DNA from: an uncultured Dehalococcoidia bacterium
Lineage (GTDB): Bacteria; Chloroflexota; Dehalococcoidia; Lucifugimonadales; UBA1123
DNA length: 64,000 nucleotides
Assembly (NCBI GenBank): GCA_951812505.1
Contig: CATOSI010000003.1
Span: 744,001-808,000, forward strand
Direction: 5' to 3'
Shown here: piece after piece, positions 16,742 through 25,074 of the stretch
Position numbering within the stretch: the first letter of the stretch is position 1
Layout: each line of letters begins with the position of its first letter
Position numbers and translations under genes: made by a program
Notes under the pieces: generated by a model
What the model saw: only the letters and a program-made list of their open reading frames with translations
What the model was told of the DNA's origin: nothing
Databases searched by the model: none

Positions 16742-16828
16742 AGACGGGCGATGACCTTCCTTGTCCTGCCGATTTTGAAGAAGCTCTTCTTGAGCGCCAA
16801 TACGCGCATCGTTTACGATAATCGGGCT

Positions 16829-17848
16829 ATGAGAGACGCAGAAATTGACCCTATTCCTCGCAAGGTGCTCGTTACCGGTGGGGCCGGCTACATCGGAAGC
16901 ACCATTTGCTCGGCTCTCCAGGATTCGGGACATGTTCCTGTGGTTCTCGATTCGCTTGTCAATGGTCGAGAGTCATTCGCCCGGTCGCATCCCTTCTACC
17001 GTGGGGACATTGCAGACCCAGGTGTGCTCTCGCGTATCTTCGAGGACCACCCGGACATCAACTTCGCGATTCACTGCGCCGCACTGGCTGTCGTTCCCGA
17101 CTCCGTCAGCAGGCCATACGACTACTACAAGAACAACGTAACCGGATCAGCTGAACTCTTCAGGATGCTCGCCGACTTCGGCTGCGAAAATATCGTCTTC
17201 AGTTCGTCGGCATCGGTATATGACAACGTCCAGGGTTTCATGGTGACCGAGGACTCTCCAACACGTCCTCAGAGTCCATACGCACGGAGCAAGTTGATGA
17301 CCGAGATGATGCTGGAGGACATGGCCGCAGGCTATGGCCTGAAGGCGATTTCTCTGAGATACTTCAATCCCATCGGAGCTGACCCCAGGATGCGCTCAGG
17401 ACAGGTGCAGCGGGAAGCCACCCAGATAGTAAACATCCTGGTCGCGGTCGCCAATGGCGAAAGGCCAATCTTCAACGTAACCGGCACCGACTGGCCCACT
17501 AGGGACGGCACCGGAATCAGGGACTATATTCACGTCTGGGACTTGGCCCAGGCACACGTAAAGGCCGTCGAACGCATTGACGACGTGTTTCCCGACGGTC
17601 CGGGATTCGTCATCATCAACCTGGGTACAGGCAGCGGAGTCACTGTTCGGGAAATTGTGTCCGCATTCGAGAACGTACATGGATCGCCGATTCCGCAAGA
17701 GGACGCTCCCCCAAGGCCTGGGGACGTGGCCGGAGCGTATGCCAATGCCGACAAAGCCGCCGAATTGCTGGGATGGCAAACGACAATGACGCTTGAGGAC
17801 GGCATTCGTGACGCGCTCGCCTGGGCCGAGAGTCTGTCGTTCTCCTAA
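16829..17848 (+). CDS. galE: UDP-glucose 4-epimerase / NAD-dependent sugar epimerase
   Basis: The 339-residue short-chain dehydrogenase fold protein has VLVTGGAGYIGSTI near residue 15 (NAD binding), HCAALAVVPDSV, the catalytic Ser and Tyr-x-x-x-Lys pair (SSSASVYD and YARSKLMTE), LRYFNPIGADP and RDGTGIRDYIHVWDLAQAHV, all classical for GalE. The product is UDP-galactose or a related 4-epimer. ATG 16829 is chosen because the conserved fold starts a few residues later; no strong ribosome site is seen. It lies upstream of the inositol lipid genes on the same strand (138-bp gap) and could supply sugar nucleotides for the neighbouring glycosyltransferase, which is inference. Confidence 0.92.
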   Translation: MRDAEIDPIPRKVLVTGGAGYIGSTICSALQDSGHVPVVLDSLVNGRESFARSHPFYRGDIADPGVLSRIFEDHPDINFAIHCAALAVVPDSVSRPYDYYKNNVTGSAELFRMLADFGCENIVFSSSASVYDNVQGFMVTEDSPTRPQSPYARSKLMTEMMLEDMAAGYGLKAISLRYFNPIGADPRMRSGQVQREATQIVNILVAVANGERPIFNVTGTDWPTRDGTGIRDYIHVWDLAQAHVKAVERIDDVFPDGPGFVIINLGTGSGVTVREIVSAFENVHGSPIPQEDAPPRPGDVAGAYANADKAAELLGWQTTMTLEDGIRDALAWAESLSFS

Positions 17849-17986
17849 CTTGTGAGAGGCTGCGCGCATACGCTAGAATTTCACGAGTGCGAACGAAATA
17901 CAAGTACAAGAAGCCGGAAATTGAAACAGACGGGCGCGGTCGTTTACGAACCGGCGTCCTGATGAGAATGAGGCAGGTAGGGTCAC

Positions 17987-19069
17987 TTGGCTGACATCAA
18001 CGTAGCGATTATAGGTCTCGGCAATTGCGCTTCTTCCCTGGTCCAGGGAATACACAAGTATTCAGACGCAGGACCGGATGACAGCATACCGGGAATCATG
18101 CACCCGGTACTCGGCGAATACGGAATTGGCGACATCAACGTGGTCGCCGCGTTCGACGTTGACGCGAACAAGGTCGGACTGGACATCTCCGACGCGATCT
18201 ACGCGGAGCCGAACAACACCATCAAGTTCTACGACGTTCCTCACACCGGTGTTACTGTCCAGAGGGGAATGACCCTCGATGGCGTGGGGCAGTATATGTC
18301 CGAGGTCATTGAGAAGGCCCCCGGCCCGACCGACGACATATCGGGAATCCTCAAAGAGCGCGAGGTTGACGTAGTCATTAACTATCTGCCCGTAGGCTCC
18401 GAGGATGCTACCAGGTGGTACACCGAGCAGATACTGGCGGCGGGTGCGGGCATGATCAACTGCATCCCGGTGTTCATAGCGAGCGGTGAAGGCGACTATT
18501 GGCAGCGCAGATTCAGGGACGCCGGAGCGCCCATCATCGGCGACGACATCAAGTCCCAGGTTGGCGCTACCATCGTGCATCGCGTCCTCACCAGGCTCTT
18601 CATGGATCGTGGAGTTGACCTGGAGCGCACGTACCAGCTGAACTTCGGCGGAAATTCCGACTTCCTGAATATGCTGGAACGTTCCCGCCTCACCTCCAAG
18701 AAGATATCCAAGACCAACTCCGTCCAGTCGCAGATTGACGCCGACCTGGATCCCGACAACATCCACATAGGCCCGTCCGACCACGTGCCATGGCTGTCCG
18801 ACCGCAAGTGGGCGCACATCAGGCTCGAGGGCAACAGCTTTGGCGACGTTCCTCTGAATATAGACCTGAAGCTGGAAGTGTGGGACAGTCCCAACTCCGC
18901 CGGAGTCGTGATTGACGCCATCCGCTGCGCCAAGATTGCGAAGGACAGGGGACTCGGCGGACCCATTCTCGGCCCGTCCGCGTACTTTATGAAGTCGCCT
19001 CCGGTGCAGTACACCGACTCAGTAGCGCGGGATATGGTGGAGGACTTCATAGCTGGAAGGGACAACTAG
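17987..19069 (+). CDS. ino1: inositol-3-phosphate synthase (prokaryotic type)
   Basis: The 360-residue enzyme converts glucose 6-phosphate to inositol 3-phosphate with bound NAD. It begins at TTG 17987, giving [21 protein letters not shown], the conserved NAD-binding N-terminus of bacterial and archaeal enzymes; there is no usable ATG before it. Further signatures are [53 protein letters not shown], and [13 protein letters not shown]. It is followed on the same strand by a PimA-like glycosyltransferase and a CDP-alcohol phosphatidyltransferase, the set needed to make phosphatidylinositol-type lipids and add a sugar. Confidence 0.95.
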   Translation: MADINVAIIGLGNCASSLVQGIHKYSDAGPDDSIPGIMHPVLGEYGIGDINVVAAFDVDANKVGLDISDAIYAEPNNTIKFYDVPHTGVTVQRGMTLDGVGQYMSEVIEKAPGPTDDISGILKEREVDVVINYLPVGSEDATRWYTEQILAAGAGMINCIPVFIASGEGDYWQRRFRDAGAPIIGDDIKSQVGATIVHRVLTRLFMDRGVDLERTYQLNFGGNSDFLNMLERSRLTSKKISKTNSVQSQIDADLDPDNIHIGPSDHVPWLSDRKWAHIRLEGNSFGDVPLNIDLKLEVWDSPNSAGVVIDAIRCAKIAKDRGLGGPILGPSAYFMKSPPVQYTDSVARDMVEDFIAGRDN

Positions 19070-19162
19070 ACCCTTAGACCCTCATTCCAGTCTCGCGCCC
19101 GGAACCGGCGTAACAGGCAAACAAGGCCCGAATCCGTAGCCGCGGAATCTGGCCGTTTAGTT

Positions 19163-19179
19163 CTTACCGGACCGGTAAG
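19163..19179. promoter_or_regulatory. 17-bp perfect palindrome upstream of the glycosyltransferase gene
   Basis: CTTACCGG-A-CCGGTAAG is perfectly symmetric and lies in the 249-base gap between ino1 and the GT4 gene, about 140 bp before the latter's start. The one-base centre argues against a hairpin and for a dimeric protein-binding site. No regulator is identified. Confidence 0.35.
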
Positions 19180-19318
19180 GGGTTGCGCGCCACCTGAGTG
19201 AGTCCCAAACTTCCAACTAGCCATTTTGAACATATCCATATACAATGGCGGCACAAATTCAACAAGGTGAGACATCCGGGGATACGACGATAGCAAAGAG
19301 CCAGTTGAGGTGAAGAGT

Positions 19319-20470
19319 ATGGATCGGCCACTGAAAATAGGCCTTTTTTCACCTTACGACCACGCTTTTCACGGCGGAGTGCGCAACCACATAAATCAGA
19401 TCGCCCACCAGTTCAGAAGCTGGGACCACGAGGTGAGGATAGTCGCTCCGTGTTCATCACCCGAATCTATAAAAGATCCTGATTTCATCCCGATGGGAAA
19501 GCCCGTTCCGCTTCCAACCGCCGGCTCTGTGGCCAGAGTGTCCCTGTCCGTCTGGATTACTCCCAACATAAAGAACGTCCTGGAGGACGAGGGCTTTGAC
19601 GTGGTGCATATCCATGAGCCTTGTGCCGGTATGGTGCCCCTGGGAACGCTCAGCTCGCTCAACCCACGCACGACGGTGAATGTGGCGACGTTCCACAGTT
19701 ACAGGGGAAGAAGGACCTGGTGGGCGATAGGCTCGGACAAGCTGGTAGATCCCCTGATAAGGCGTCTGCATGGCAGAATAGCCGTGTCCGAACCGGCAAT
19801 GCAGTTCATCAGCAAGCACTTCCCGGGAGACTACAAGGTTATACCCAACGGCATTGACGTTGACGAATTCGCGCTCGCTGAGCCACTGCCCGAACTCAGG
19901 GACGGAAAGATCAATCTCCTGTTCCTGGGCAGGCTGGAAAAACGAAAAGGCTTGAAGTACCTGCTGCTTGCTCATAGCAGACTGAAGTGGGACTTCCCGA
20001 ATCTGCGCCTTATAGTCGTCGGGCCGGGCGAGCCGGACGCCGAATGCTACCGCATAATGAGCGAGCGAAATCTCCAGGACGTGATTTTCACGGGCCGCGT
20101 ATCGGACGAGATGAGGGCAAGATACTTCAAGTCCGCCGACATATACTGCTCGCCCGCCGTTGACAAAGAGAGCTTCGGAATTGTCCTGCTCGAGGCGATG
20201 GCGGCCGGCGCGCCCGTAGTCGCGACCGACATCGTCGGCTACGCTAGCGTAATCGAGCACGGACGCGATGGTCTGCTTGTTCCCCCAAAGGACGAAACGG
20301 CCCTTGCGGAGACCATCCACGCGCTGCTGATGGACCCCGCGCTTCGACGTCGGCTGTCCGAACAGGGAATCCGCACCGCCGACAGCTTCCGCTGGGAGAG
20401 AGTCGCCGCTCGCGTCCTCGACTACTACAACGAGCTCGTTCCAAGCCCCTATGCTGCCGCGAAACTGTAG
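19319..20470 (+). CDS. family 4 glycosyltransferase, PimA-like
   Basis: The protein has two Rossmann domains of a GT-B enzyme: an N-terminal acceptor domain with LKIGLFSPYDHAFHGGVRNHINQIAHQF and DVVHIHEPCAGMVPLGTLS, and a C-terminal donor domain with INLLFLGRLEKRKGLKYLLLAH, FTGRVSDEMRARYFKSADIYCSPAVDKESFGIVLLEAMAAGAPVVATDI carrying the E-x7-E motif. The DHAFHGGVRNHI loop is characteristic of phosphatidylinositol mannosyltransferase PimA, and the flanking ino1 and phosphatidyltransferase genes fit that role. ATG 19319 is preferred to GTG 19310 because GAGGTG precedes it. The donor sugar (GDP-mannose in actinobacteria) is not provable here. The gene likely starts a unit with the phosphatidyltransferase 69 bp downstream. 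Confidence 0.9.
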   Translation: MDRPLKIGLFSPYDHAFHGGVRNHINQIAHQFRSWDHEVRIVAPCSSPESIKDPDFIPMGKPVPLPTAGSVARVSLSVWITPNIKNVLEDEGFDVVHIHEPCAGMVPLGTLSSLNPRTTVNVATFHSYRGRRTWWAIGSDKLVDPLIRRLHGRIAVSEPAMQFISKHFPGDYKVIPNGIDVDEFALAEPLPELRDGKINLLFLGRLEKRKGLKYLLLAHSRLKWDFPNLRLIVVGPGEPDAECYRIMSERNLQDVIFTGRVSDEMRARYFKSADIYCSPAVDKESFGIVLLEAMAAGAPVVATDIVGYASVIEHGRDGLLVPPKDETALAETIHALLMDPALRRRLSEQGIRTADSFRWERVAARVLDYYNELVPSPYAAAKL

Positions 20471-20539
20471 GCTCGTGTTGACCGCCCGACCTGATACTTT
20501 CTAATATGTCCTGATTAACCAGTCTTAGGTGGTTGAAAG

Positions 20540-21154
20540 ATGATCGGTCGGGACGAAGCCCGGCGTGCTCTTTCGAATTACGTCGAAACTCCCGTTGCCC
20601 TGCTGATGGGCCGCATGGGACTAACGCCCAATATCGTTACGATAATCGGCCTGCTGATAGCTGTCGTCGCCGCGTATCTCATAGGTGTCGGACTGTGGTG
20701 GGCAGGTGGACTCGTGACGTTGTTCGCCGGCATTTTCGATATGTTCGACGGCGCGCTGGCCAGGATGACCGGACGCGCGTCCGACTTCGGTGCGCTTCTG
20801 GATTCCACGATTGACCGTGTCTCCGAAGCGGTGGTGCTCCTTGGGGTCCTGGCATACTACATCGCTAACGACAACGACATCGGCGCGTTGCTCGTTTACG
20901 GCGCCCTTGTGGGCTCCATCATGGTCAGCTACATGAGAGCGCGTTCGGAGGGTCTGGGAATAGAATGCAAGGTCGGCGTTATGCAGAGACCCGAACGTGT
21001 AGCGCTGACCGGGCTGGGGTTGATCGTCGCGCACTGGATTCCCGTTGTCATGCTGATCGTGCTCGGCGTAATAACCGCGCTGACCATTTTCACGGCGATC
21101 CACAGGCTTACCCACAGCTGGCGGATGCTGGAGACAGAGGATCGGGGGACGTAA
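20540..21154 (+). CDS. CDP-alcohol phosphatidyltransferase (likely phosphatidylinositol-phosphate synthase)
   Basis: The 204-residue integral membrane protein has the full CDP-alcohol motif: Asp67-x2-Asp70-Gly-x2-Ala-Arg-x8-Gly84-x3-Asp88-x3-Asp92. Hydrophobic segments lie near residues 31-54, 55-68, 95-110, 115-133 and about 155-185. Enzymes of this type exchange CMP on CDP-diacylglycerol for an alcohol such as inositol phosphate, glycerol phosphate or serine. The position after ino1 and the PimA-like gene points to inositol phosphate as the alcohol, as in the actinobacterial PgsA1; that is inference. The start ATG 20540 directly follows GGTTGAAAG. Confidence 0.88.
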   Translation: MIGRDEARRALSNYVETPVALLMGRMGLTPNIVTIIGLLIAVVAAYLIGVGLWWAGGLVTLFAGIFDMFDGALARMTGRASDFGALLDSTIDRVSEAVVLLGVLAYYIANDNDIGALLVYGALVGSIMVSYMRARSEGLGIECKVGVMQRPERVALTGLGLIVAHWIPVVMLIVLGVITALTIFTAIHRLTHSWRMLETEDRGT

Positions 21155-21285
21155 TTACCAGATTCATTGAATCCCGCGCGAACGCCTCTGACGTATTAGA
21201 AAAATAGGGGAGTTCACGTTCGTCGGACTCGTGGTCTCCGGCGTAGGACTAAAAGATACTCATTGTTGCTAAAAGGTGGATCATC

Positions 21286-22803
21286 TTGAATCAAGTCGCA
21301 GGCTTTCTCAAAAAAGGCCGCGTCTCACTGATGCTGATAGTCGGACTTACGCTGATACTTGGCGTATCGAACTCCGCAAGCGTTTTCGCCGAAGGTGACG
21401 ACCATAACATCACGGTGCTTTCCTCCAGTGTCGCCAGCGAGTTCCCGGAGGGAATGCGCTTTTTCATTGAAGTTGAAAACGACAGAGAAATAGAGGAAGT
21501 CTCGGTCAGGCTGAAGGTCGGTCAGAATGAGAACTCCGTCTATGAGTATTTCGAGTTCGATCAGGCTGACCGCGTCGAGTCCGAACTGTTCTGGCGCACC
21601 GACGTGAGAGGCAAGTACATACCGCCCGGTACCATAATCAAATACCACTTCGAGGTAAGGGACGTCGAAGGCAACGAGTTTTCCACCGAAACCGCTGAGT
21701 TCATCTACTACGACGCTCGATTCGAATGGGAGGAAGTTGAGGAGGGCCCCATTGCCGTCGCCTACCACGGGCCGGTCAAGAGGCGAGCCGAGATTATACT
21801 GGAAGCAAGTATAGACACCCTGGACTTCATGGGGCCGCTTCTCGGAGCCGATACCTCTATCCCGATCCGGGTAACTATGTACAACAATGTGAAGGAGATG
21901 CTGGAAGCCCTTCCACCCGGTTCCAGCACCATCAGGCGCGAACTCATTACCGAGGGCCAGGCATTTACCGATCTGGGCACTCTTCTGGTGCTTGGCGGCG
22001 GACGCGGAGCGACCGGAACCGCTTCGCACGAACTTACTCATATCATCAACCACAGGGCGGGCGACAGCATTATTCGCCGGATCCCGTCGTGGCTCGACGA
22101 GGGTCTTGCCGAATTTGGAAACGTCGCCCCGGGATTCTCCTACGACATAGCGTTGGAGTTCGCGCTGGGCACGGACAGGCTCCTGCCTATAACCTCTATG
22201 CCCGTCCTGCCCGGAGACCCGGAAGACGTGATAATCTTCTACGGTCAGGCCCGGAGCATAGTCGAGTACATGATCGCGGCATACGGTCCCGCGAATATGC
22301 GCGAACTGCTCGCGGTCTTCAGGGAAGGCACGAACATGGACGATTCGATCCAGCAGGTCTATGGCATCAGCCGCATCGAGCTGGAGAACAGGTGGAGAGA
22401 GATCATCGGCGCGCCCGAATATATACCGCCCGAGCGCGACAGCGCCAGGCCGACGCCCATTTCACGGCCCGCGATTCAACTGTACAGTCTCACGCCGCAG
22501 GCGGGCTCCGAGGCTGTTGGGACAATTGAGTCCACGCCCACCCCGACGCCGGAACCGCCCACCCCGACCCCAGTGCCGGAGCCAACTCCGACGCAGCCGC
22601 CCGCCATGGCCAAAGTTGAGCCCACTCCGACGCCCGAGGCCGAGCCTGCCTCAGCGCCGGAGACTGACACCGAACAGCCGGATTCGGGCAGTTCGGCGGG
22701 CTGCATACTGCCCGGCAGGGAAACGCTCGGTTTGAGCGATCTTACAATGCCTCTGTTTGTCCTGGGCTTAGTCGGGCTTGCTCTGCGCAGGCGAAGAAGG
22801 TAG
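21286..22803 (+). CDS. exported MA-type metallopeptidase-like protein with C-terminal anchor
   Basis: The 505-residue protein starts at TTG 21286 after AAAGGTGGA and has a signal peptide (hydrophobic residues 14-30, cleavage probably near SVFA-EG). A beta-rich domain (38-145) is followed by a peptidase MA-like domain with HELTH at 248-252 and the third zinc ligand in WLDEGLAEF (Glu272). A Thr/Pro/Glu-rich linker (about 410-465) leads to Cys473 in SAGC, a hydrophobic helix (486-499) and five arginines at the end. That tail looks like the tripartite C-terminal sorting signals (MYXO-CTERM or JDVT-like). It probably cuts protein or modifies the cell surface outside the membrane. The next gene starts 3 bp after the stop. 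Confidence 0.8.
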   Translation: MNQVAGFLKKGRVSLMLIVGLTLILGVSNSASVFAEGDDHNITVLSSSVASEFPEGMRFFIEVENDREIEEVSVRLKVGQNENSVYEYFEFDQADRVESELFWRTDVRGKYIPPGTIIKYHFEVRDVEGNEFSTETAEFIYYDARFEWEEVEEGPIAVAYHGPVKRRAEIILEASIDTLDFMGPLLGADTSIPIRVTMYNNVKEMLEALPPGSSTIRRELITEGQAFTDLGTLLVLGGGRGATGTASHELTHIINHRAGDSIIRRIPSWLDEGLAEFGNVAPGFSYDIALEFALGTDRLLPITSMPVLPGDPEDVIIFYGQARSIVEYMIAAYGPANMRELLAVFREGTNMDDSIQQVYGISRIELENRWREIIGAPEYIPPERDSARPTPISRPAIQLYSLTPQAGSEAVGTIESTPTPTPEPPTPTPVPEPTPTQPPAMAKVEPTPTPEAEPASAPETDTEQPDSGSSAGCILPGRETLGLSDLTMPLFVLGLVGLALRRRRR

Positions 22804-22806
22804 TGG

Positions 22807-23508
22807 ATGGAAGACGAACGCGATCTGATTCGTGCAGCCGAACAGACCTGGGTAGTCAGGTATCCGAAGCAGAATCTGGCCACTTTCGGAACGACGAGCC
22901 TGTCCTACTACGTGGTCACCGAGCCCATCTATCGCGAGATCCAGCCTGAAGACCCGGAGAGCGTCGTTAGGCAGGGTAAGGTTGTCGCCGAGAAACCCGC
23001 GATTGTGACGCCCTACTACGCCATGAATCTCGAGGGATTCAGCGACGACGCATACAGCTACTTCAGGCACTTGTCGCAACAGTTTGGTCCTAACAGTCCG
23101 GGCATTCTCTACCAGTACCGCAACGAAGCGGAGAAGATGGATATACTGAGTGGTCCGCCCGCCGACATAGCGAACCGTATCAGCGACGACCTGGACGACA
23201 ACAAGGACGACCTCTCCGTAGTGATGGTCGGAGTAGATGAACTCTGGGATGTCTCGCTGCTGAAGTTCATCTACGAGTTCACATCGCGCTCCGCCGTCGA
23301 AAATGCACAGGAATTGCGAACGCGCGGTATGCTCGATCCAAGTCCGTCCGCAGGCGGACTGCCTCAGGGAGCAATCCAGCGCATCGAGCAGATGTTCAGC
23401 CAGGTCCAGCAGGGCAGGGACCCCGAAGAACTGAGACGGGAACTGGACCGCTGGGGAGTCTTCGAATACTATGAGGACAGATTCCTCAACCTGTTCCGCC
23501 GCCGATAG
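22807..23508 (+). CDS. conserved hypothetical protein, unknown function
   Basis: I do not recognise this 233-residue protein. It is soluble, without signal peptide or membrane segment, acidic in the middle (NRISDDLDDNKDDLSVV) and ends in a basic FRRR. A region around 38-80 (TEPIYREIQPEDPESVVRQGKVVAEKPAIVTPYYAMNLEGF) looks like beta strands; residues 185-225 (GAIQRIEQMFSQVQQGRDPEELRRELDRWGVF) are helical and possibly coiled. It starts 3 bp after the MA-type peptidase gene, so translational coupling is likely, and precedes another putative membrane peptidase by 41 bp. A regulatory or chaperone role for its neighbours is possible but unsupported. Confidence 0.75.
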   Translation: MEDERDLIRAAEQTWVVRYPKQNLATFGTTSLSYYVVTEPIYREIQPEDPESVVRQGKVVAEKPAIVTPYYAMNLEGFSDDAYSYFRHLSQQFGPNSPGILYQYRNEAEKMDILSGPPADIANRISDDLDDNKDDLSVVMVGVDELWDVSLLKFIYEFTSRSAVENAQELRTRGMLDPSPSAGGLPQGAIQRIEQMFSQVQQGRDPEELRRELDRWGVFEYYEDRFLNLFRRR

Positions 23509-23549
23509 CGCCCCTGCCACTTAAACTCAGAAGCGGGTATGAATATGCC

Positions 23550-24833
23550 ATGCTCTGCCGACGAACTATAGTCAGATCTCTCAAGTGGGCGGTCATCGCC
23601 TCTGCCGTTCTGTTCATGCTTCTACTCAGGGGCGATGTGTACACCTTGAACCCGGCGCAGGAAGCCTCCTCCAGGTACGCATTCGACCTGATAGGCTGGC
23701 ACCTGTCCAACTCGATGAGCAAATGGACCCACCTTGCCTTTAGAGCGATTCCTGGGCGGGCTATCTCGGACGTCGAAAAGCTCGCGCTCGTTGATGAGTA
23801 TTTCAAACTGGGCCGTGTCGAGGACGACCTCAAGAACCGGATCAACGTGGTCGCCTCGAAAGAATCTCCGATAACACCGGAGGCGAGGCGTCTCCAGGCA
23901 GAACTTGGGCGGGCGCATCGGCTCAGGCACGACATACGTAACGACGTTGAGGAGACGCTCGAATCGGAGCTCAGCTCAGTAATCCGTAGTGAGGGTATGG
24001 GGCTGCTGGGCGAAGTCGTATTCCCGCCCGTGGATATTCGTCTCATCGAGACTCCCAAGGTGCTCATAACGTCGCCGCGCGACAAGATCGAGCGACAGGA
24101 TGGCATTCTTCTCGATCCTCATATGAGTGTCGAGAGCAGAGAAGAGGTCGAAGCCAGCCTCCTGGAAGACGAGGATATATCGGCTCTTGTCCTTGATATT
24201 GGCGGAGTCGCCACCTATCCTGCATCCGTTTACAACGGGGCCGACCTCAACGCGACCCTTTCCATCATGGCCCACGAGTGGCTTCACCACTACCTCTTTC
24301 TGCGACCTCTGGGCCAGCACATGTTCGACTCTCCCGACATGCTCGTCCTGAACGAAACGGTCGCGGACTTGGGTGGCCGGGAACTCGGAGATATCGCATT
24401 CAAGCGAATTCGCTCCAGAATGCCCGAGGTCGTTCCGGTGGCATTTGGCTCGACCACTGAGATCGAGGACGCGGGTCCGACGCGGCCAGCGGACTTCGAC
24501 TTCAGGCGCGAGATGCAGGAGACGCGCCTGACGGCGGACGCCCTGCTGGCGCGGGACGAAATTGAGATCGCCGAGGCATACATGGAAACCCGCCGAAAGC
24601 TGTTCGTCGCCAACGGCCATCCGATTCGCAAGCTGAATCAGGCATACTTCGCCTTCAACGGCACCTATGCCGAGAGCCCGGCCTCTGTGAATCCCATCGG
24701 CGGGCAGGTCAGGCGCCTGAGAGAACTGTCGCCTGACCTCGGTACGTTCATGTCGCTCGTGTCCGGCGTTTCCGACTATGAGGAATTCCTGGATCTTCTG
24801 AGTGAGATCGAGGCCGCCGGACAATCCGACTGA
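23550..24833 (+). CDS. membrane-anchored zinc metallopeptidase-like protein
   Basis: The 427-residue protein has one N-terminal hydrophobic segment (residues 12-27, an uncleaved anchor or signal peptide), a charged, probably helical region (75-145) and a predicted zinc site: His242-Glu-Trp-Leu-His246 followed by LNETVADLGG (268-277), where Glu269 is a likely third ligand. The arrangement HEWxHH plus NExxA resembles gluzincin peptidases. I know of no named family for it. It ends the run that begins with the exported MA-type peptidase, and a 241-bp gap with a degenerate palindrome separates it from hflK, which encodes a regulator of membrane proteolysis. Confidence 0.75.
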   Translation: MLCRRTIVRSLKWAVIASAVLFMLLLRGDVYTLNPAQEASSRYAFDLIGWHLSNSMSKWTHLAFRAIPGRAISDVEKLALVDEYFKLGRVEDDLKNRINVVASKESPITPEARRLQAELGRAHRLRHDIRNDVEETLESELSSVIRSEGMGLLGEVVFPPVDIRLIETPKVLITSPRDKIERQDGILLDPHMSVESREEVEASLLEDEDISALVLDIGGVATYPASVYNGADLNATLSIMAHEWLHHYLFLRPLGQHMFDSPDMLVLNETVADLGGRELGDIAFKRIRSRMPEVVPVAFGSTTEIEDAGPTRPADFDFRREMQETRLTADALLARDEIEIAEAYMETRRKLFVANGHPIRKLNQAYFAFNGTYAESPASVNPIGGQVRRLRELSPDLGTFMSLVSGVSDYEEFLDLLSEIEAAGQSD

Positions 24834-24914
24834 TTTCGAGGCACGTAGATTCTAGTATGAATGGCCCGCGTTCCTAGAAAGAACCTTGTAATAACCTAGT
24901 CTGTGGGTACCGCC

Positions 24915-24943
24915 CGTCATGCCCGCGAAATCCGGTATCCAGG
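24915..24943 (+). repeat. degenerate REP-like palindrome
   Basis: This stretch resembles the window's dispersed unit GTCATTCCCGCGAAGG...ATCCAG but its right arm is decayed. It is followed by a GGGGCGTGGGTGGGTCAGG tail like those after the copies at 30.8 and 43.9 kb. It sits in the gap before hflK; a GTTAC...GTAAC inverted repeat (25021-25038) follows and then TATACAT, a possible -10. Confidence 0.5.
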
Positions 24944-25074
24944 GGCGTGGGTGGGTCAGGATCGACAAAGTTGATACAGCATCTCTGAGAAAACATCTGT
25001 CGAATGGCCTGCGTTAATGTGTTACCATTATTTGTAACCTTATACATACCCACATACCGAAAGTTTGACTGCCG

